From JAXLYX01 sp046351215 (GTDB lineage Bacteria > Myxococcota_A > Polyangia > Polyangiales > Houyiibacteriaceae): a stretch of 64,000 bases of DNA. This document shows, one piece after another, positions 25,431 through 32,657 of this stretch. The position numbers and the translations under genes were made by a program. The stretch covers positions 485,517 to 549,516 of the forward strand of contig JAXLYX010000008.1 of NCBI GenBank assembly GCA_046351215.1. The letters run 5' to 3'. The notes under the pieces are model-generated. The model was not told the origin of the DNA and searched no databases. It worked only from the letters and a program-made list of their open reading frames with translations. Position 1 is the first letter of the stretch, and every line of letters begins with the position of its first letter.

Positions 25431-27080
25431 GTGAGCGACGTCGTCCCGCGTCCCCGTGCGAGCGCGCGAGGGGATTCCCGCGCCCCGGATCTCGAGCCGG
25501 TCGAGCCGCGTGCCCTCGAGCGTCAGCGCTCGCTCCGCAAGGACTACCTCCCCGACCTCCGCCGCGCCGTCGTTCTCGGGAAGATCGGCGTCGCCGTCTG
25601 GCCCGTCTTCGTCCTCTACGACCTCATCCAGACGCGCTGGCTGAACGAGGGCAATTTCCGGGTTCTCTTCGCGCTCCGCGTGCTCGGCGAGGCGATCCTC
25701 CTGCTCGGCGTGCTCGCGCTCGGTCGGACGCCGACGATCACGCATCACCAATTCCACGTCGTGAAGGCGTGGGTCATGTGCGGGTTCTCCGCGACCCTCG
25801 CGGGGATGTGCCTCGCCACCGACGGTCTCGCGAGCATCTACGTCGCGGGCAACATGGGCGTCGTCCTCGCGGCCGTCTTCGTGCCGCAGCCCTTCACGAA
25901 GGCGATGGGGACGATCTACCTCACGCTCGCCGCCCATCCGCTCGTGCTGACGATCGGCACGCTCGTCGATCCCGCGCTCCGGGCCCAGCTCCACGACCCG
26001 CTCGTCGTCGGTCGGCTGATGCAATACGCCTTCGTGCTCGTCTTCCTCGGTCTGGCGGTCGCGGGCTTCAGCCACGTCTTCTACCAGATGCGCCGCGAGC
26101 TCCACGAGGCGCGCGGCATCGGGCGCTACAAGCTCCGACGTCTCATCGGCTCGGGCGGGATGAGCGAGGTCTGGACCGCCTACCACACGGGCCTCGAGCG
26201 CAACGTCGCGCTCAAGATCCTGCGGCCCGTCATGGAGCACGACGCGGACGCGAAGACCCGCTTCAATCGCGAGGTCCGCGCGACGGCGACGCTCACGCAT
26301 CCGAACACGATCCGGGTCTTCGACTTCGGTTCGACCGAGGACGGCCTGCTCTACTACGCGATGGAGCTGCTCGAGGGCGAGAACGTCGCGGCCTTCGTGC
26401 GGGCGCGAGGGCCCCTGCCCGTCGGCCGCGCCATCCACCTCGCGTACCAGGCTTCGAGCGCGCTCGCCGAGGCCCATGCGTTCGGCATCGTGCATCGCGA
26501 CGTGAAACCGGAGAACCTCTTCGTCACGCACGGAGGCCTCGAGCCCGACTTCCTCAAGGTGCTCGACTTCGGCATCGCGCTCTTCGAGCAGCCGGGGACG
26601 GTGGACGGGGATCGCACGATCGCGGGCTCGGCGACGACGATCAGCCCCGAGGTCGTGCGGGGCGATCCGGCGACTCCGGCCTCCGACGTGTACGGCATGG
26701 GCGTGGTCCTCTACTTCCTCCTCACGGGCGTCTATCCGTTCGAGGTCGAGAAGGGCGGAGCTCCGCCGACGCGGGCCCAGGCGGTGATCCCTCCCCACGT
26801 GCGCCGGGGCGAGGCCCTGCCGCGCGAGCTCGAGGAGCTCGTCCTCGCCTGTCTCTCGCCGCATCCGCGGACCCGGCCGGCGAACGGCCAGGCGCTCGCC
26901 GACGCCCTCGCCGAGCTCGCCGCCCGCCATCCGTGGAAGCCGCGCGTGGACGTTCCCCTCACGGAGCGGAACGGCGTCCGCCCGGCCCCGCGCACCGACC
27001 TCGTCGTCGTCCCGACCGGCGAGGAGACGGCCGAGGAGCGGACCACGGCCGAAGGGCCGAAACGGGGCTTCGCCCGCTGA
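25431..27080 (+). CDS. Membrane-anchored Ser/Thr protein kinase
   Basis: Predicted protein of 549 aa starting at GTG (VSDVVPRPRASARG), the first in-frame start after the upstream kinase stop that keeps good codon use. Residues about 45-215 contain around six hydrophobic helices (AVWPVFVLYDLI, GEAILLLGVLAL, VGRLMQYAFVLVFLGLAVAG). The cytosolic kinase domain follows at the C-terminus: IGSGGMSEVW, VALKIL, HRDVKPENLF, DFGIAL, and a variant activation segment GSATTISPEVV. This order is the reverse of PknB, where the kinase is N-terminal. The same reversed layout occurs in the kinase at 60588. The gene ends 3 bp before the enhancer cluster of the peroxiredoxin operon. Confidence 0.9.
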   Translation: MSDVVPRPRASARGDSRAPDLEPVEPRALERQRSLRKDYLPDLRRAVVLGKIGVAVWPVFVLYDLIQTRWLNEGNFRVLFALRVLGEAILLLGVLALGRTPTITHHQFHVVKAWVMCGFSATLAGMCLATDGLASIYVAGNMGVVLAAVFVPQPFTKAMGTIYLTLAAHPLVLTIGTLVDPALRAQLHDPLVVGRLMQYAFVLVFLGLAVAGFSHVFYQMRRELHEARGIGRYKLRRLIGSGGMSEVWTAYHTGLERNVALKILRPVMEHDADAKTRFNREVRATATLTHPNTIRVFDFGSTEDGLLYYAMELLEGENVAAFVRARGPLPVGRAIHLAYQASSALAEAHAFGIVHRDVKPENLFVTHGGLEPDFLKVLDFGIALFEQPGTVDGDRTIAGSATTISPEVVRGDPATPASDVYGMGVVLYFLLTGVYPFEVEKGGAPPTRAQAVIPPHVRRGEALPRELEELVLACLSPHPRTRPANGQALADALAELAARHPWKPRVDVPLTERNGVRPAPRTDLVVVPTGEETAEERTTAEGPKRGFAR

Positions 27081-27082
27081 GC

Positions 27083-27136
27083 CACCGGCATCCCGGTGGG
27101 GTCCACCGGTATTTCGGTGACACCGGCATGCCGGTG
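27083..27136. promoter_or_regulatory. Three-site enhancer (16-bp palindromes)
   Basis: Three copies of a 16-bp palindrome: CACCGGCATCCCGGTG (27083-27098), CACCGGTATTTCGGTG (27104-27119) and CACCGGCATGCCGGTG (27121-27136, perfect). Start-to-start spacing is 21 and 17 bp. The cluster lies 45 bp upstream of a sigma-54 promoter. The same motif stands before the sigma-54 activator gene at 21060-22610. Three binding sites upstream of a sigma-54 promoter is the arrangement known for E. coli NorR at norVW. Confidence 0.85.
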
Positions 27137-27180
27137 GGTGACGTCACGTCAAACTCGCTGAAATCCTTTGAATTCGGGGA

Positions 27181-27196
27181 TGGCATGGGGTGTGCT
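27181..27196 (+). promoter_or_regulatory. Sigma-54 promoter (-24/-12)
   Basis: TGGCATGGGGTGTGCT fits the consensus TGGCAyr-N4-TTGCw, with GG at 27182-27183 and GC at 27194-27195, giving exactly 10 nt between. Transcription would start near 27207, about 33 nt before the peroxiredoxin ATG. Confidence 0.85.
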
Positions 27197-27239
27197 CATT
27201 CCCCCGATTCCGATTTCCAAAGGTACCAGGAGAAAGACC

Positions 27240-27770
27240 ATGCTGACGGTTGGTGACAAGCTTCCCGCGTTCTCGGCCAAGGCCTGCGTGAGCATCGAGA
27301 AGGGCAAGGAGTTCGAGACGGTCACGAACGACTACGCCAAGGGCAAGTGGCTGGTCCTCTACTTCTACCCGAAGGACTTCACGTTCGTCTGCCCGACGGA
27401 GATCGTCGAGTTCGACAAGCACCTCAAGGACTTCGCGGACCGTGACGCGGTCGTCCTCGGCGGCAGCACCGACAACGAGTTCTCGCACCTCGCGTGGCGC
27501 AACCAGCACGAGGACCTCAAGGGCCTCAAGCACCCGCTGATCCACCTCAACCCGGACTTCGCGTCGGCCCTCGGCGTGATCCGCGCCGGCGCGGGCGTCG
27601 CCCTCCGCGTGACCTTCATCGTCGACCCCGAGGGCGTCATCCGCTCGGTCGCCGTGTACGACCTCTCGGTCGGCCGCAACGTCAACGAGCTGCTCCGCAC
27701 GCTCGACGCGCTGCAGACGGACGAGCTCTGCCCCTGCAACTGGCAGAAGGGCGAGAAGACCCTCTCCTGA
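27240..27770 (+). CDS. ahpC: 2-Cys peroxiredoxin (AhpC/Prx family)
   Basis: Predicted protein of 176 aa. The peroxidatic cysteine sits in DFTFVCPTE (Cys51). A resolving cysteine lies in DELCPCNW (Cys164, with a second Cys at 166). The fold markers VLYFYPKDFTF and GVALRVTFIVDPEGVIRS are intact. It reduces H2O2, organic hydroperoxides or peroxynitrite. The start was fixed at the ATG preceded by AGGAG at 8 nt; an in-frame ATG further upstream would lie inside the sigma-54 promoter. It is the first gene of a likely ahpC-ahpD-HerA operon driven by the sigma-54 promoter and triple enhancer. A hairpin after its stop may lower read-through to the next gene. Confidence 0.95.
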   Translation: MLTVGDKLPAFSAKACVSIEKGKEFETVTNDYAKGKWLVLYFYPKDFTFVCPTEIVEFDKHLKDFADRDAVVLGGSTDNEFSHLAWRNQHEDLKGLKHPLIHLNPDFASALGVIRAGAGVALRVTFIVDPEGVIRSVAVYDLSVGRNVNELLRTLDALQTDELCPCNWQKGEKTLS

Positions 27771-27777
27771 TCGCGAC

Positions 27778-27804
27778 CGCGAGCCGGGCTCGTCCCGGCT
27801 CGCG
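27778..27804 (+). terminator. Intra-operon hairpin after ahpC
   Basis: CGCGAGCCGGG, a 5-nt loop, CCCGGCTCGCG: a perfect 11-bp stem 7 bp after the ahpC stop. It has no U-tract. It could act as a partial terminator or as a 3'-end stabiliser that favours ahpC expression over the downstream genes. Confidence 0.5.
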
Positions 27805-27910
27805 TGACCGTTCCACGGGGGCGTGACGGTTCGGGCTCGGCCCGGGGCGCACGCCTTCTTCGTTCGGGGTGTTCGTGCCGGGCCTCGGGCCCGCGTCGTT
27901 GGAGGCCGTG

Positions 27911-28435
27911 ATGGAGAACGTCGAGAAGATCCGCGAGAAGCTCCCGGAGTGCGCGAAGGACATCAAGCTCAACCTGCAGAACGTGCTCTCGCAGGGGGCG
28001 CTGTCGGAGGCGCAGCGCTGGGGTTGTGCGGTGGCGACGGCGATCGCGACGCGTCAGGCGGAGCTGATCGAGGCGGTCGTCGCGGACGCGGCGAAGGTCT
28101 GCCCGCCGGAGGTGCTGGACGACGCGAAGGCGGCGGCCGCGCTGATGGGCATGAACAACGTCTTCTACCGCTTCCGGCACTTCATGGGCACGGAGGAGTA
28201 CGACAAGGCGCCGGCACGCCTGCGCATGCAGCGCATCGTGAAGCCCGCCGGCAGCAAGGTGGACTTCGAGCTCTTCTGCCTCGCCGTCTCGTCGGTGAAC
28301 GGCTGCGAGGCCTGCGTGAAGTCGCACGAGCACGTGGTCAAGGAGGGCGGCCTCACGACCGAGCAGGTGGTGGACTCGGTGCGCATCGCGGCGACCATGC
28401 TCGCGGCGGCGAATGCGCTTATGATCCCCGCCTGA
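27911..28435 (+). CDS. ahpD: AhpD-like alkylhydroperoxidase
   Basis: Predicted protein of 174 aa, close to the usual AhpD length. The catalytic CxxC lies in NGCEACVKSHEH (Cys132, Cys135, His139), with the supporting Glu in the helix before it. AhpD proteins are all-helical thiol reductants that can recycle AhpC. ATG 27911 was chosen because GGAGG lies just upstream; a longer frame from 27869 adds 14 poorly conserved-looking residues. It follows ahpC by 140 bp, which include a strong hairpin. Its TGA shares one base with the ATG of the HerA-like gene (TGATG at 28433), so the latter is translationally coupled to it. Confidence 0.92.
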   Translation: MENVEKIREKLPECAKDIKLNLQNVLSQGALSEAQRWGCAVATAIATRQAELIEAVVADAAKVCPPEVLDDAKAAAALMGMNNVFYRFRHFMGTEEYDKAPARLRMQRIVKPAGSKVDFELFCLAVSSVNGCEACVKSHEHVVKEGGLTTEQVVDSVRIAATMLAAANALMIPA

Positions 28436-30861
28436 TGAGCGACTTCGAGAAGCTGGGCCTCTTCTACCTCGGACGCGAATACGACCTCGGAGCCGGGCAA
28501 CGGAAGCCCGGCCTCGTGCTCTACGACTCGAAGCACCTCGTCACCCACGCCGTCGTCGTGGGCATGACGGGGAGCGGCAAGACCGGCCTCTGCATCGACC
28601 TCCTCGAGGAGGCTGCGATCGACGGAGTGCCGGTCATCGCGATCGATCCGAAGGGCGACATCGCGAACCTGCTCCTCGCGTTCCCGGGGCTCTCGCCGGC
28701 CGAGTTCGCGCCGTGGATCGATCCGGCCGAGGCCCAGCGCAAGGGGCTCCCGCCGGAGGCCTACGCCGCGGAGGTCGCGAAGCGCTGGCAGGACGGACTC
28801 GCCGAGTGGGGCCAGGACGCCGCGCGCGTGCGGCGCTTCCGCGACTCGGCCGACGTCGCCGTCTACACGCCGGGCAGCAACGCGGGCATCCCCCTCTCGA
28901 TCCTGAAGTCGCTCGCCGCGCCGAAGGCCGACGTGCTCGAGGACGGGGAGCTGCTCCGCGAGCGGATCACGACGACGGTCACGGGCCTGCTCGGTCTGCT
29001 CGGCATCGAGGCCGATCCGATGCAGAGCCGCGAGCACATCCTGCTCTCGACGCTGATCGAACGGGCGTGGCGCGCGGGCGAGGACCTCGATCTCGCGGCG
29101 CTGATCCCGCAGCTGCAATCTCCGCCGATCACGAAGGTCGGCGTGCTCGAGCTCGAGTCCTTCTTCCCCTCGAAGGACCGCTTCGCGCTCGTGATGGCGA
29201 TGAACAACCTGCTCGCCTCGCCGGGCTTCTCGGCCTGGCTCGAGGGCGAGCCGCTCGACGTCGCCGCCATGCTCTCGACGCCCGAGGGCAAGCCGAGGAT
29301 CTCGATCGTCTCGATCGCGCACCTCGACGACGCGCAGCGGATGTTCTTCGTCACGCTGCTCCTGAACCAGATCCTCGGCTGGACGCGCGCGCAGAGCGGC
29401 ACCTCGAGCCTGCGCGCGATCCTCTACATGGACGAGATCTTCGGGTACTTCCCGCCGGTCGCGAATCCCCCGTCCAAGCGCCCGCTGCTCACGCTGCTGA
29501 AGCAGTCGCGCGCGTTCGGTCTCGGCATCGTGCTCGCGACGCAGAACCCGGTCGACCTCGATTACAAGGGCCTCTCGAACACGGGCACCTGGTTCCTCGG
29601 ACGCCTCCAGACGGAGCGCGACAAGCAGCGCGTGCTCGAGGGCCTCGAGGGCGCGGCCGCGACCGCGGGCTCGATCTTCGATCGCGCACGGATGGAGCAG
29701 ACGCTCGCCGGCCTCGGCAACCGCGTCTTCCTGATGAACGACGTCCACTCGGACGGGCCGATCGTCTTCGAGTCGCGCTGGGCGCTCAGCTACCTGCGCG
29801 GCCCCGTCACGCGGAACGAGATCAAGGCGCTGATGGAGGCGAAGAAGGCGGTGGCGCCGGCGGCGAGCGCCGCCCCTCCAGCGGAGGAGGAAGGTCCGGC
29901 GCTCGACGGCGAGCCCACGCGTCCGGCGCTCCCGCCCGAGGTGCCCCAATTCTTCCTGCCGGTGAAGCGGCCCGTTCCCCAGGGACGGACGCTGGTCTAT
30001 CGACCGATGGTGTTCGGCGCCGCCAAGGTCGCCTACGCGGACTCGAAGACCGGCGTGGACGTGGTGGAGAGCGTGACGCTGCTCACGCCGATCACCGACG
30101 AGGCCGTGCCCGTGCACTGGGATCGTGCGCATGCCGCGCAGACGACCACGAGCGAGCTCGTGCGCGAGCCGAACGACGACGCGCTCTACCTCCCGCTCGC
30201 CGCGGCCGCGGGGAATCCGAAGAAGTACGCGTCCTGGCAGAAGGAGCTCGTGAGCCACCTCTTCGCCACGCGTCGTCTCGAGCTCCTGAAGAGCCCGAGC
30301 ACGAAGGCGGTCTCGCGACCCGACGAGAACGAGCGCGACTTCCGGCTCCGCCTCGGTCAGGTCGCCCGCGAGGCGCGCGATGCGGAGCTCGAGAAGCTCC
30401 GAACGAAGTACGCGCCGAAGGTCGCGAAGCTCGACGAGCGCGTGAAGCGCGCGGAGCAGGGCGTGAACCGCGAGATCGCCCAGGCCGAGGAGCAGCAGAT
30501 CTCGACCGCCTTCAACTTCGGCGCGACGATCCTCGGCGCGCTCACGGGACGCAAGGCCGTGAGCCAGGCGAACGTCGGCCGCGTCGCGCGGAGCGCGCGG
30601 GGCGCGAGGCGTGTGGCCAAGGAGCGGAGCGACGTCGACGCCGCGCGCCAGAACCTCCTCGACCTGCGCGAGCAGCGGCGGCTCCTCGAGGACCAATTCC
30701 GCGCCGACGTCGCCGCCCTCGAGGCCCGCATGGGGAGCCAGGAGGTCCTCGAGCCCCTGCAGATCAAGCCGAAGAAGTCGGCGATCGAGGTGCAGCTCGT
30801 GGCGCTCGCGTGGGCGCCCTACGCGCGCGACGACGGCGGCGTGGCGATGCCTTTGTTCTGA
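28435..30861 (+). CDS. HerA/DUF87-like ATPase coupled to ahpD
   Basis: Predicted protein of 808 aa. Walker A is VVGMTGSGKTGL (Gly43-Thr50) and Walker B RAILYMDEIFGYF. A sensor-like LATQNPVDLDYKGLSNTGTWFLGRLQT follows, all typical of HerA/FtsK-superfamily ATPases with a DUF87/DUF853-like core. After about residue 480 comes a low-complexity linker. A beta-rich module follows, then a long charged coiled coil (about 640-770) with an internal hydrophobic patch (FNFGATILGALTG). HerA-type proteins are hexameric DNA or protein translocases. The start overlaps the ahpD stop by one base, so it belongs to the peroxiredoxin operon. Why an ATPase of this type is co-produced with peroxide-detoxifying enzymes is not known. 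Confidence 0.88.
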   Translation: MSDFEKLGLFYLGREYDLGAGQRKPGLVLYDSKHLVTHAVVVGMTGSGKTGLCIDLLEEAAIDGVPVIAIDPKGDIANLLLAFPGLSPAEFAPWIDPAEAQRKGLPPEAYAAEVAKRWQDGLAEWGQDAARVRRFRDSADVAVYTPGSNAGIPLSILKSLAAPKADVLEDGELLRERITTTVTGLLGLLGIEADPMQSREHILLSTLIERAWRAGEDLDLAALIPQLQSPPITKVGVLELESFFPSKDRFALVMAMNNLLASPGFSAWLEGEPLDVAAMLSTPEGKPRISIVSIAHLDDAQRMFFVTLLLNQILGWTRAQSGTSSLRAILYMDEIFGYFPPVANPPSKRPLLTLLKQSRAFGLGIVLATQNPVDLDYKGLSNTGTWFLGRLQTERDKQRVLEGLEGAAATAGSIFDRARMEQTLAGLGNRVFLMNDVHSDGPIVFESRWALSYLRGPVTRNEIKALMEAKKAVAPAASAAPPAEEEGPALDGEPTRPALPPEVPQFFLPVKRPVPQGRTLVYRPMVFGAAKVAYADSKTGVDVVESVTLLTPITDEAVPVHWDRAHAAQTTTSELVREPNDDALYLPLAAAAGNPKKYASWQKELVSHLFATRRLELLKSPSTKAVSRPDENERDFRLRLGQVAREARDAELEKLRTKYAPKVAKLDERVKRAEQGVNREIAQAEEQQISTAFNFGATILGALTGRKAVSQANVGRVARSARGARRVAKERSDVDAARQNLLDLREQRRLLEDQFRADVAALEARMGSQEVLEPLQIKPKKSAIEVQLVALAWAPYARDDGGVAMPLF

Positions 30862-30947
30862 GCGGTGGTGACACGAGATCTCCCACGAAACGGCACGCTG
30901 CCGAATGGCGCGATGCTACGATGGTTGCCTTCGAGAGCGCTCCGCGC

Positions 30948-31505
30948 ATGCCCGACACCCCGATCCGCACCGCGTCCCGTTCTCCGTTCGCCGATTGGCC
31001 GGACGGCGTCGCGTTCGGCGAGCACGACGGGAGGGTGTGGTTCCTGCCGGACGCCGTCATCTGCGTCGAGATGTCCGTGGTACGCGTCGACGTCCGGTCG
31101 GCGCGCGCGTACCTCGACACGATCCGCGCCATCCGAGACGTGGAGCGCGAGGCGATCGCGCGCGCCGGAGGTCTCCGTTTCTACCAGGACTTCCGCTCGA
31201 TCCGGGTCATCGAGCGCGACGCGCGCGCGTACCTCGCCGACGCCACGTACGCCGACGTCGGTCGATGGAGCATCGTCTCCAACAAGATCGAGCTCGCGCC
31301 CCACAATCCGATCGTGCGTTGGTCGCTCCAGTTCATCGGCAAGCTCATCTCGCAGATGGGACTGCCGGGGTTCGATCTCTCCGTCGACCTCGCGAGCGAG
31401 CTCGCGCGCGACGGGATTCGCGCTCCCGAGCCCGGGCCGGCGTACGAAGCGCGGAACGCGGCGTACGTTCGCGTGCGCGACGGCTTGGAGACGGAACACA
31501 TCTGA
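30948..31505 (+). CDS. STAS-like hypothetical protein (member 2 of 4)
   Basis: Predicted protein of 185 aa without signal or membrane helices. It has the alternating pattern FGEHDGRVWFLPDAVICVEMSVVRVD, FYQDFRSIRVIERDARAYLAD, WSIVSNKIELAPHNPIVRWSLQFIGKL. This matches the layout of the genes at 460 and 58383: a strand followed by 'DFRSIR...R', then 'SNKIE', then 'N..V'. I take these as distant members of one SpoIIAA/STAS-like family; that is inference. ATG 30921 is an alternative start giving nine more residues. It follows the HerA-like gene by about 87 bp and may be a separate unit. Confidence 0.75.
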   Translation: MPDTPIRTASRSPFADWPDGVAFGEHDGRVWFLPDAVICVEMSVVRVDVRSARAYLDTIRAIRDVEREAIARAGGLRFYQDFRSIRVIERDARAYLADATYADVGRWSIVSNKIELAPHNPIVRWSLQFIGKLISQMGLPGFDLSVDLASELARDGIRAPEPGPAYEARNAAYVRVRDGLETEHI

Positions 31506-31593
31506 GCTTCTCGCTCGTGAGTTGCTTGCCGGAGAACGAAAGGCGTCGTATCTCCACTCACGATTCGCTCGGCGGATCGAAAGGGGAGGGGTC

Positions 31594-32025
31594 ATGACCC
31601 GTCGTTCGAAGCGTGGATTCGGTCTCGTGCTCGGGATGTCGCTCTTGGGGCTCGGCAGCGTCGCCGTCGCGCAGGGGGCAGCCCGGGAGCTCACGGTCTC
31701 CGAGGTGGTGATGGCCCGCGGCGTGGCCGATCACGAGCCGAGCGAGCCCGGCACGAGCTTCGCCCACGACTCGGGCTCGCTCGTCTGCTTCGTGCGGGTC
31801 GAGAACGGTACCCGTGCCGAGGGCGCGATCCTGGTCGCGTTCGAGAGCGCCGAAGGCGAGGCCGCCCCGGCACGCGGGGGCCTGCGGCTCACCGTGCCGG
31901 CGCGCCCGCACCATCGCACCTACGCGCGCACGAGCTCGAACCGCCCGGCGGGCAACTACCGCTGCGTCGTCCGCTCCGAAGACGGGGCCGTGCTCGGGCA
32001 GGCACCGTTCACGATCACGGAGTGA
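31594..32025 (+). CDS. DUF2914-domain secreted protein
   Basis: Predicted protein of 143 aa. An N-terminal signal peptide (GFGLVLGMSLLGLGSVAVAQ) is followed by the DUF2914 pattern: VVMARGVADHEPSEPGTSFAHDSGSLVCFVRVENGT, then a beta-rich C-terminal half ending YRCVVRSEDGAVLGQAPFTITE. DUF2914 domains are small extracytoplasmic beta folds frequent in myxobacteria and gammaproteobacteria, and their function is not established. A strong ribosome site (AAGGGGAGGG) precedes the ATG. Its stop overlaps the stop of the convergent membrane protein by 11 bp within the palindrome TCACGGAGTGA. Confidence 0.88.
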   Translation: MTRRSKRGFGLVLGMSLLGLGSVAVAQGAARELTVSEVVMARGVADHEPSEPGTSFAHDSGSLVCFVRVENGTRAEGAILVAFESAEGEAAPARGGLRLTVPARPHHRTYARTSSNRPAGNYRCVVRSEDGAVLGQAPFTITE

Positions 32026-32620
32026 CTTCCGATCGCTTCCGCCGTCGCCAGCCCTCGACGACGAGCGCGAGGATCACGATCAGCGTCGGAACCCCGGCGT
32101 AGCCGGGGAGCGCCCAGAAGAGGATCGTCCACGTGAACGAGGCGTCGTCCTGCACGAAGCCGAGGAGCGCCGGCGCGAGCATCGCCACGGAGGTCGTTCC
32201 GATCGCGACGTCGACGGCGCGTTCGGGCACGAGGGCCGCGGCCGCGCGGAAGACGAGCAGGAAGACGGAGAGGAAGCTCGAGCCGTAGAAGACGAAGGCC
32301 GGGCCCATCCACTCGACCGCGTCCGAGCGCTCGGGGGGATGCGCGAGGGCGACGAGGCCGATCGCGAGCGAGAGCACCGCGACGATGACGGGCGGCCCGA
32401 AGAGGTGTCGGCGCGTCGGCAGAGGCCAGCGTCCGAAGCGGAGCAGCGCGTAGAGGACGGCGTAGACGACGAGGAGCACGAGTGGCGTGACGACGAGGAC
32501 CGCCGTGCTCCCCTCCCAGCGGCTCGGGACGCAGCCGGAGAGGGCGAGCGAGGCGAACGTCGCGGCTCCGAGGCGGAGCGCACCGGAGGGTCGACTCGCG
32601 TGGGTCGGGGTCGTGCGCAT
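32015..32620 (-). CDS. Polytopic membrane protein, possible lipoprotein
   Basis: Predicted protein of 201 aa. The N-terminus MRTTPTHASRPSGALRLGAATFASLALSGC reads like a lipoprotein signal (lipobox LSGC). Four hydrophobic helices follow (AVLVVTPLVLLVVYAVLYAL, GPPVIVAVLSLAIGLVALA, FYGSSFLSVFLLVFRAAAAL, YAGVPTLIVILALVVEGW), a rare combination. It ends in basic residues WRRRKRS. No family is recognised. ATG 32620 has GGAG nearby; ATG 32635 would add five residues. It overlaps the DUF2914 gene by 11 bp tail to tail, and the ferritin-like gene stops 37 bp upstream on the same strand. Confidence 0.72.
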   Translation of the reverse strand: MRTTPTHASRPSGALRLGAATFASLALSGCVPSRWEGSTAVLVVTPLVLLVVYAVLYALLRFGRWPLPTRRHLFGPPVIVAVLSLAIGLVALAHPPERSDAVEWMGPAFVFYGSSFLSVFLLVFRAAAALVPERAVDVAIGTTSVAMLAPALLGFVQDDASFTWTILFWALPGYAGVPTLIVILALVVEGWRRRKRSEVTP

Positions 32621-32657
32621 CGTCTCCGGACTCATGTACGCCCGCGGAGGAGGATTC

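Noticed and set aside
27141..27152. CRE-like ACGTCACGTC sequence as another regulator site before ahpC
   Set aside because: Short and only partly repeated. The three palindromes and the sigma-54 promoter account for the region.
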